From Chloroflexota bacterium (GTDB lineage Bacteria; Chloroflexota; Limnocylindria; Limnocylindrales; CSP1-4): 64,000 bases of DNA. Below are positions 58,544-64,000 of this stretch, piece by piece. The notes under the pieces were generated by a model. The model did no database searches. It was given only the letters and a program-made list of their open reading frames with translations, and was not told the origin of the DNA. The position numbers were made by a program, and so were the translations under genes. Position 1 is the stretch's first letter, and each line of letters opens with the position of its first letter. Where the stretch lies: NCBI GenBank assembly GCA_021802825.1, contig JAJZRG010000004.1, forward strand, positions 62,001 to 126,000. Reading direction: 5' to 3'.

Positions 58544-58566
58544 CGGCCGCGCCGCCCCGAGTTCGG

Positions 58567-60735
58567 TCACGCGCGGGGGTCCATCGAGCCCGTGTTGACC
58601 TGCGGTCGCACCGGTTCCGCCGCCAGGGCGGCCGCCGCCACGGCGTCCTCCTTGAGGACCGCGAACGTGTCCACGGTTCCCTCCCGGGCCTCGATGACCT
58701 CGGTGCGCAGCCAGTGGCCGTCGGGCTGGAGCTGCCACGAGCGGCGGTCGTCGCTAAGCATCACGTCGATGATCCGTGCCAGCCTCGCCTGCAGCCCGTG
58801 GTCCTCGACCGGGGTCACCACCTCGACCCGCCGGTCCAGGTTTCGCTCCATCAAGTCGGCCGAGCCGATGTACCACTCGGGCCGCCCGGCCGCGGCGAAC
58901 ATCCAGATGCGCGAGTGCTCGAGGAACTCGCCGATGATCGACCGGGCGGTGATCCGGTCCGACACGCCGGGGATCCCCGGCAGCAGGCTGCAGCCGCCCC
59001 GGATGATGAGGTCCACGTGGACGCCCGCCCGGGACGCCTCGTACAGGGCCTCGACGACCTGGGTGTCCACGAGTGAGTTCACCTTCAACACGATCCGCGC
59101 GCGGTGGCCCGCCTTCGCGTACGCGATCTCGCGCTCGACGAGCTCGAGGAAGCGCGTCCGGAGCGTGATCGGCGCCACCAGGAGCCGCCGGAACACGCGC
59201 TGGCGGGAGAGGCCGGTGAGCGTGTTGAACAAGTCCGTGACGTCCGCCCCCAGCTCCTCGCGGCAGGAGAGGAGCCCCAGGTCCACGTACTGGCGGGCGG
59301 TCTTGCTGTTGTAGTTGCCGGTTCCGATGTGGACGTAGCGCCGAAGGCCGGAGCCCTCGCGCCGGACGACGAGCAGGACCTTGCTGTGGGTCTTGAGGCC
59401 GATGACGCCGTACACGACGTGGGCGCCCGCCTGCTCCAGCTTGCGGGCCCAGATGATGTTGTTCGCCTCGTCGAAGCGCGCCTTGATCTCGACCAGGACC
59501 ACGACCTGCTTGCCGCGCCAGGCAGCGTCGATCAGGGCCTGGACGATGGGGGAGTCGCCCGAGGTCCGGTAGAGCGTCTGCTTGATCGTCAGCACGTCGG
59601 GGTCGCTCGCGGCCTGGATGAGGAACCGCTCGACCGACGCCGTGAACGACTCGTAGGGGTGGTGGAGCAGGATGTCGCCGGCGCGGATCTGGGCGAACAC
59701 ATCGACGGGCTCGTCCACGTCGGGCGGTTGAAGGCGGGCGGGGACGACTGGAGCGTAGGGGGGCGCCTTGAGGTCGGGCCGGTCGAGGTCCACGAGCTGC
59801 CACAGCGCGGTGAGGTCGAGCATCCCCGCGACGTCGAAGCAGTCCTCGTCGCGGACGCCGATGCCCTTGACCAGGATCTGGCGCGTGGAATCGGGCATCG
59901 AGCGCTCGACCTCGAGCCGGACGGCCTCGCCGAAGCGCCGGCGCCGCACCTCCTCCTCGATCGCGAGCAGCAGGTCGTCGGCCTCGTCCTCCTCGACCGT
60001 GATGTCCGCGTCGCGGGTCACCCGGAACAGGTGGGTCTCGAGGATCTCCATGCCCCGGAACAGCTCGTCGAGGTTGGCCTCGATGACCTGGTCGAGGAGC
60101 ACGAACTTGTCGCGCTCGACCGCGAACAGGCGAGGCAGGCTGGGCGGGATCTTGACCCGGGCGAATCGGATCTCGCCGGTGTCGGGGTCGCGCAGCCCGG
60201 CGGCGATCGAGAGCGACAGGGTGCTGATGTACGGGAACGGGTGGCCGGGGTCCACCGCGAGTGGCGTGAGCACCGGGAAGATCTCGTCGTGGAAGCGGCG
60301 CCGGAGGGTCTCGTGGTGCTCGGGGACCTGGTCGTAGTCCACGATCGCCACGCCGTCGGCGGCCAGCGACGCCTGGATCGAGGCCCAGATGGACGCGTGC
60401 TCGGCGATCAGCGTGCGGACGCGGTCGCGGATGGCGTCGAGCTGCTGGAACGGCGTCAGCCCGTCCGACGAGACCGCGGTCGCGCCGGCGCGGACCTGGC
60501 GACGAAGGCCGGACACGCGGACCTGGAAGAACTCGTCGAGGTTGCTCGCGAAGATGGCGAGGAACTTCACGCGCTCGAGGAGCGGGTTGCGCGCGTCGCG
60601 CGCCTCGTGGAGCACGCGCGCGTTGAACTCGAGCCACGACAGCTCGCGGTTGAGGATGGGCGCCCTGTGGTCCCGCCCGACACGCCGCCGCCCACGTCCG
60701 ACGCGGGGTCCGGGTGCTGGGCGAACTGCGGCCAT
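58567..60735 (-). CDS. ppk1: Polyphosphate kinase 1
   Basis: A 722-residue enzyme making polyphosphate from ATP. All four domains are recognisable: ILNRELSWLEFNARVLHEA at the N-terminus, FHDEIFPVLTPLAVDPGHPFPYIS, the phospho-accepting His in GLKTHSKVLLVVRREG, YVHIGTGNYNSKTARQYVDLGLLS, and the C-terminal SADLMERNLDRRVEVVTPV. The first 25 residues are Arg-rich and not conserved, so the start could lie a little downstream. A TATGCT box is about 80 nt upstream. It heads a two-gene operon with the CYTH-CHAD gene. Confidence 0.96.
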   Translation of the reverse strand: MAAVRPAPGPRVGRGRRRVGRDHRAPILNRELSWLEFNARVLHEARDARNPLLERVKFLAIFASNLDEFFQVRVSGLRRQVRAGATAVSSDGLTPFQQLDAIRDRVRTLIAEHASIWASIQASLAADGVAIVDYDQVPEHHETLRRRFHDEIFPVLTPLAVDPGHPFPYISTLSLSIAAGLRDPDTGEIRFARVKIPPSLPRLFAVERDKFVLLDQVIEANLDELFRGMEILETHLFRVTRDADITVEEDEADDLLLAIEEEVRRRRFGEAVRLEVERSMPDSTRQILVKGIGVRDEDCFDVAGMLDLTALWQLVDLDRPDLKAPPYAPVVPARLQPPDVDEPVDVFAQIRAGDILLHHPYESFTASVERFLIQAASDPDVLTIKQTLYRTSGDSPIVQALIDAAWRGKQVVVLVEIKARFDEANNIIWARKLEQAGAHVVYGVIGLKTHSKVLLVVRREGSGLRRYVHIGTGNYNSKTARQYVDLGLLSCREELGADVTDLFNTLTGLSRQRVFRRLLVAPITLRTRFLELVEREIAYAKAGHRARIVLKVNSLVDTQVVEALYEASRAGVHVDLIIRGGCSLLPGIPGVSDRITARSIIGEFLEHSRIWMFAAAGRPEWYIGSADLMERNLDRRVEVVTPVEDHGLQARLARIIDVMLSDDRRSWQLQPDGHWLRTEVIEAREGTVDTFAVLKEDAVAAAALAAEPVRPQVNTGSMDPRA

Positions 60736-60813
60736 CGGTCCTCTCGGTCGGCGCCGGGGACACGGCCTGTCGGCGCACAGCGCGGCGCCGTTCCGGTGCC
60801 CGGTCGGGGCGGG

Positions 60814-60819
60814 AGCATA
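60814..60819 (-). promoter_or_regulatory. Probable -10 box (TATGCT) of ppk1
   Basis: TATGCT on the minus strand lies 78 nt upstream of the ppk1 start. No Pho-box-like repeat was seen near it. Confidence 0.35.
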
Positions 60820-60858
60820 CCACGCGCGCCCCCGAATCCCGGTCGCCGGGGGCGCCGC

Positions 60859-61212
60859 TCAGCGCTCGGCGACGTACCTCCGCTCGCCCGTGGACGGGTC
60901 CACCCAGACGCGCATCGGGACGCCGGTCGTGGGGTCGACGAATCGCTCCTCCGTGGGCTGGAAGCGGCCGTCTGGTCGTCCCGTCTCGCCGCCGCCCGGG
61001 CCGTGGCCATCGCCGCTGAGCTCCGCGTGGAGCGAGCGGTAGCGCGTTCGCTCCAGCAGCACCGCGGCCACGAGGACGGCGCCCGGCACGAACATGAACA
61101 GCGCCCCGAAGAGGTCGCCGCCGGACAGCGGGGTCGCCGCGATGGCGATCCCGCCGAGCATCATCAGCGCGCCCAGCCCGCCGATCAGCCAGCGGGTCAC
61201 TGCGACGCCCAC
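60859..61212 (-). CDS. Small two-helix membrane protein
   Basis: A 117-residue protein of unknown family. Two hydrophobic helices (about 7-27, LIGGLGALMMLGGIAIAAT, and 34-52, LFGALFMFVPGAVLVAAVL) are followed by a soluble Gly/Asp-rich tail ending in TGVPMRVWVDPSTGERRYV, a short motif that looks like a WW-type or beta-hairpin repeat. GTG 61212 starts 3 nt beyond the UPF0145 stop, and a second GTG at 61200 is possible. It is the last gene of a run of small conserved proteins. Confidence 0.65.
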   Translation of the reverse strand: MGVAVTRWLIGGLGALMMLGGIAIAATPLSGGDLFGALFMFVPGAVLVAAVLLERTRYRSLHAELSGDGHGPGGGETGRPDGRFQPTEERFVDPTTGVPMRVWVDPSTGERRYVAER

Positions 61213-61214
61213 GG

Positions 61215-61559
61215 CTACTCGCCCGGCTGCGGCGCCCCGGCGTCGGGAGCGATGATCACGGCTGTCCCGTAGGCCACGATCTCGGACATCGTCCCGGCCA
61301 GCTCGGACGAGTCGAAGCGCATCGAGATGACGGCGTTGCCGCCGACCAGCGTCGCGTTCTGGACCATCCGGTCGATCGCCTGCCGGCGGGTGTCCTCGAG
61401 CAGGCTCGTGTACTCGTGGATCTCGCCGCCCGCGATGGACCGCAGGCCGGCCATGAGGTTGCCGCCCAGGCCCCGGCTTCGGACCACAAGCCCGAACACC
61501 TGGCCCTTCGTCTCCGTCACGCGGTACCCGGCCACGAACGGTGCGGTCGAGATGATCAT
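61215..61559 (-). CDS. YbjQ/UPF0145 family protein
   Basis: A 114-residue protein of the UPF0145 (putative heavy-metal-binding) family, recognised by IISTAPFVAGYRVTETKGQVFG at the start, RSRGLGGNLMAGLRSIAGGE and NAVISMRFDSSEL. The family forms pentamers; function is not established. GGAGGG is upstream of the ATG, which overlaps the stop of the DUF971 gene by ATGA. Confidence 0.88.
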   Translation of the reverse strand: MIISTAPFVAGYRVTETKGQVFGLVVRSRGLGGNLMAGLRSIAGGEIHEYTSLLEDTRRQAIDRMVQNATLVGGNAVISMRFDSSELAGTMSEIVAYGTAVIIAPDAGAPQPGE

Positions 61560-61969
61560 GCCTTCCCTCCATGCCAGTGGCGATCCCCGGCCGATGTGGC
61601 CGGCTGATCCCGGTCGCCTGCCCCGCGTCGGGCGCGATCGGCCGCGCACGCCTCGCAGGGGCACTGCTCCCGCAGGAGCATGAACGAGTGGAACCCCGAA
61701 TCGTGACCGTCGCCCCAGGTTGGCTGCACGGCGTAGTTGCCCACGAGCGCGAGCCCGATGAGCCGCGTCTGGTCCGGCGTCAGCGTTGGGTTGCTGTCGA
61801 GCCAGCCCGGCAGCCCCGCCTCGCCCCGGCAGTACGCGCACGGGCAGAGCCAACGGAGCGTCGTGGCGTCGTAGACCGTCTGGTGGCCGTCCGCCCACTC
61901 GAGGCGAACGGTCCCGGCGGCGCGGTCCGCGTCGATGCGCAAGGGGCGTGTCCGGGCGTCGTCCTGCAT
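61556..61969 (-). CDS. DUF971 (GBBH-like N-terminal domain) protein
   Basis: A 137-residue protein. LRIDADRAAGTVRLEWADGHQTVYDATTLRWLCPCAYCRG matches in pieces the DUF971 domain, with the CPCAYC cysteine cluster. It is followed by YAVQPTWGDGHDSGFHSFMLLREQCPC. DUF971 occurs in proteins linked to Fe-S cluster handling (ApbC/Mrp context) and in gamma-butyrobetaine hydroxylases. The C-terminal CPCEAC adds further cysteines, which could form a metal site. ATGA overlap with UPF0145. Confidence 0.87.
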   Translation of the reverse strand: MQDDARTRPLRIDADRAAGTVRLEWADGHQTVYDATTLRWLCPCAYCRGEAGLPGWLDSNPTLTPDQTRLIGLALVGNYAVQPTWGDGHDSGFHSFMLLREQCPCEACAADRARRGAGDRDQPATSAGDRHWHGGKA

Positions 61970-61978
61970 GCGTCGATC

Positions 61979-62416
61979 CTACTCCGGCCGATTGCCCGGC
62001 CCCGGAGCTGGGCCGACCTCGCCGCCGAGCAGCCGCGCGATGACCGAGAAGCCCTCGGGCGATCCCCTCCAGCGGGAGCGGAGCTCGGGCAGTCCCACCC
62101 GGTGGCGGACGTAGCGCAGCGCCGCGACCGCCACCACGATGTCGTCGATGGGGCCGAGGCCCGGGATGAACTCGGGGATCAGGTCGATGGGCGACACGAT
62201 CCAGGCGGTGAGCCCGACGAGCACGATCCGCACGTCGAGCGGGACGGTCGCGTCGGTCACCAGGGAGCGCAGCAGGCGCACGAGGTCGGGGAGCGCGGCG
62301 ACCACGGTGCGCACGGGCACGCCCTTCGGCCGGGCGAGCCAGAAGACCACGAGCAGCGCGACCCACAGGGCCACGATCGCGGCCACGACGGCGAGAAGGA
62401 CGTTCAACCCCACCAC
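61979..62416 (-). CDS. DUF1232 (YkvA-like) membrane protein
   Basis: A 145-residue protein with an N-terminal helix (about 3-27) and the DUF1232 core [33 protein letters not shown] (in pieces 75-105), in which SPIDLIP.F.P.LG..DD is the signature. Function unknown; members are small membrane-associated proteins. GTG start. It ends 9 nt before the DUF971 start, so the four small genes on this strand are probably one operon. The divergent neighbour is an ABC exporter. Confidence 0.88.
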   Translation of the reverse strand: MVGLNVLLAVVAAIVALWVALLVVFWLARPKGVPVRTVVAALPDLVRLLRSLVTDATVPLDVRIVLVGLTAWIVSPIDLIPEFIPGLGPIDDIVVAVAALRYVRHRVGLPELRSRWRGSPEGFSVIARLLGGEVGPAPGPGNRPE

Positions 62417-62451
62417 ACGATCGTGCCACAGGCCGGGCCGTCGCGGGCCGG

Positions 62452-62457
62452 TATGCT
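62452..62457 (+). promoter_or_regulatory. -10 box TATGCT, predicting a leaderless transcript
   Basis: TATGCT ends 8 nt before the ATG of the ABC ATPase gene, and no Shine-Dalgarno sequence is visible in the gap. Confidence 0.45.
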
Positions 62458-62465
62458 CGGCGGCG

Positions 62466-63413
62466 ATGGCGCTCGTGGTCGATCACCTGTGCAAGCGGTT
62501 CGGGGCTGTCGTAGCCCTCGACGAGCTCTCGTTCGAGGTGGCCCCCGGCCAGGTGTTCGGCTTCCTGGGCGCCAACGGCGCTGGCAAGACCACGACGATG
62601 CGCATCACGCTGGGCGTGCTCGAGGCAGACAGCGGCCGCGTCACGTGGCGCGGCGAGGACAGCCACCGCCTGCCCCGGTCCACCTTCGGGTACCTGCCCG
62701 AGGAGCGCGGCCTGTACCCGCGGATGCGCGTCCTCGACCAACTGGTGTTCTTCGCGGGACTGCACGGCGTTGCGCCCGACCGCGCCCGCCGGGAGGCGCT
62801 GTCGTGGCTGCACCGGTTCCGCGCCGATGACCTGGCGAGCCGTCGCGCCGAGCAGCTCTCCAAGGGCAACCAGCAGAAGGTCCAGTTCGTCGCGGCCGTC
62901 CTCCACGAGCCCGAGGTGCTCATGATGGACGAGCCGTTCACCGGGCTCGACCCGGTCAACGTGGCGCTCCTGCGCGAGGCGTTCCTCGAGCTGCGGGACC
63001 GCGGCCGCACGGTGGTCTTCTCGACCCACCAGATGGAGGTCGCCGAGGCGCTGTGCGAGTCCGTGGCGATCGTGGACCGCGGGCGGATGGTGGTCGGCGG
63101 CGCGCTGCGCGACGTCCGGCGGTCAACGGGGCGTCGCGTCGTGCGGATCTCGGTCGCCGGCGACCATCGGCTGCCGTGGCTCGAGGCGGTTCCCGGCGCG
63201 AGGGTCATCCAGGCCGGCATGGACCGGACGATGGTCGAGCTGGAGCCGGGGCTCGAGCCCGACGCCGTCCTCGCGGCCGCCGTCGGCGCCGGCGCCCGGG
63301 TCACCCACTTCGAGGTGGCGGACCCGTCGCTCGAGCAGGTGTTCATCGACCACGTCGGGCGGCCCGCCGACGAGGACGTGCACCTGGCGCCGGTCGTCGA
63401 GGGGGCGGCATGA
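62466..63413 (+). CDS. ABC exporter ATP-binding protein (NatA-like)
   Basis: A 315-residue ABC ATPase with C-terminal extension. Walker A is [10 protein letters not shown] (about 38-47), signature [12 protein letters not shown], Walker [14 protein letters not shown]. The LSKGNQQK form and [12 protein letters not shown] are typical of the NatA/YhaQ-type group that exports sodium, drugs or peptides. It overlaps the following permease gene by ATGA, making a two-component exporter. Substrate cannot be fixed. Confidence 0.92.
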   Translation: MALVVDHLCKRFGAVVALDELSFEVAPGQVFGFLGANGAGKTTTMRITLGVLEADSGRVTWRGEDSHRLPRSTFGYLPEERGLYPRMRVLDQLVFFAGLHGVAPDRARREALSWLHRFRADDLASRRAEQLSKGNQQKVQFVAAVLHEPEVLMMDEPFTGLDPVNVALLREAFLELRDRGRTVVFSTHQMEVAEALCESVAIVDRGRMVVGGALRDVRRSTGRRVVRISVAGDHRLPWLEAVPGARVIQAGMDRTMVELEPGLEPDAVLAAAVGAGARVTHFEVADPSLEQVFIDHVGRPADEDVHLAPVVEGAA

Positions 63414-64000
63414 GGGCCGACCGCCACCGGGCCAACGTCTGGCTCGTGGCGCGCCGTGAGTTCAGCGAGCGGGTGCGGTCGAGGGCCTTCCTGTTCTCGA
63501 CGCTCCTGCTGGCGGGCCTCGCGGTGGTGGTCGCCCTGATCCCGTTGGGCGTCCGGCTGGCAGACAAGGCGACGGTCTCGCGGGTCGCGGTCACCGCCGC
63601 CGAGCCGGGCCTGGCCGCGGAGGCGATGGACACCATGAGCTCGTTCCTCAACACGCAGGCCGAGGCGGGCTCCACGGGGAGCAGGGTGTTCGACTTCGTC
63701 GTGTTCCCCGATGACGCGGAGGCTGTGCGGGCGGTGCGCGAGGGGGCCCTGGTCGCCTCCGTGTCGATCCGGCGTGGCGCCGACGGCGGGCTCAGCTTCA
63801 CGGTGTTCAACATCGGGGGGCTGACGGCAGACCGCGCGCAGCTGCTCCAAGTCGGCTCGTTCGCGGTCGGCATCCTCGACTGGACCCGGTCGAACCCAGG
63901 CGCCACGCGCCCCTTCGTCACGCCTGCGTTCAACGTGGTGGACGCGGGCGATGCGGCTGCCGCGGGGCCCGGTCAGGCGTTCGACCCCGCCGACTACGCG
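63410..64000 (+). CDS. ABC exporter permease (NatB-like), 5' part cut by the window edge
   Basis: The first 197 codons of an ABC-2 type permease: [39 protein letters not shown] in pieces shows the cytoplasmic start and first helix, followed by a large extracytoplasmic domain (from residue 50) with the VAVTA.EPG and [27 protein letters not shown] pattern of the NatB/YhaP family. The gene is truncated by the right edge. It is coupled to the ATPase gene by ATGA. Confidence 0.9.
   Translation, partial: MRADRHRANVWLVARREFSERVRSRAFLFSTLLLAGLAVVVALIPLGVRLADKATVSRVAVTAAEPGLAAEAMDTMSSFLNTQAEAGSTGSRVFDFVVFPDDAEAVRAVREGALVASVSIRRGADGGLSFTVFNIGGLTADRAQLLQVGSFAVGILDWTRSNPGATRPFVTPAFNVVDAGDAAAAGPGQAFDPADYA

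Overview
The window is a contiguous piece of a very GC-rich bacterial chromosome. F420/FMN LLM oxidoreductases, GTG and TTG starts, frequent ATGA/GTGA gene overlaps and promoters reduced to a TANNNT box fit a soil or freshwater Chloroflexota (Limnocylindria-like) or a deep actinobacterial lineage. Sequence alone does not decide between them. No rRNA, tRNA, prophage or intact insertion sequence was seen.

Layout. 0-9.2 kb: a reductive pyrimidine/hydantoin degradation cluster (N-carbamoyl amidohydrolase, LLM oxidoreductase, dihydropyrimidinase) divergent from two PLP enzymes, then a MarR regulator and a second LLM oxidoreductase. 9.3-19.3 kb: homocysteine methyltransferase, HAD hydrolase, a KdpDE-like two-component pair, a glycogen-debranching-type glycosidase, a KimA-like potassium importer and transaldolase. 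19.3-21.1 kb: a scar with an aadA-type aminoglycoside adenylyltransferase remnant carrying an in-frame TAG, and an EAL-domain fragment. 21.1-27.3 kb: uracil phosphoribosyltransferase, asparaginase, a J-domain protein, a DtxR-family regulator, GltX and a PhoB/PhoP-like regulator. 27.3-37.3 kb: O-methyltransferase, DUF47/PiT phosphate uptake, ProS, a second J-protein, a PhoR-like kinase, an EEP hydrolase, a glycerophosphodiesterase and an aldose epimerase.

37.9-47.4 kb is a complete type I-G (formerly I-U) CRISPR-Cas locus: csb1/cas7, csb2/cas5-6, cas3, csb3/cas8u, a cas4-cas1 fusion, cas2, a leader with a recognisable promoter, and an array of 12 full 36-bp repeats plus one decayed terminal repeat. 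Just beyond it lie remnants of a second repeat family ending in GTTGAAAC.

47.6-60.7 kb is a phosphate and polyphosphate island: sixA, phoU, pstBACS, a winged-helix regulator with a degenerate receiver domain, a secreted GH76-like enzyme, an exopolyphosphatase with a lysine/alanine-rich histone-like tail, a CYTH-CHAD protein and ppk1. Pho-box-like arrays (7-bp units every 11 bp) precede the PhoB-like gene, pstS, the pseudo-receiver gene and, in shorter form, pit. They tie the two phosphate regions into one regulon. The window ends with small conserved proteins (UPF0145, DUF971, DUF1232) and the start of a NatAB-like ABC exporter cut by the right edge.
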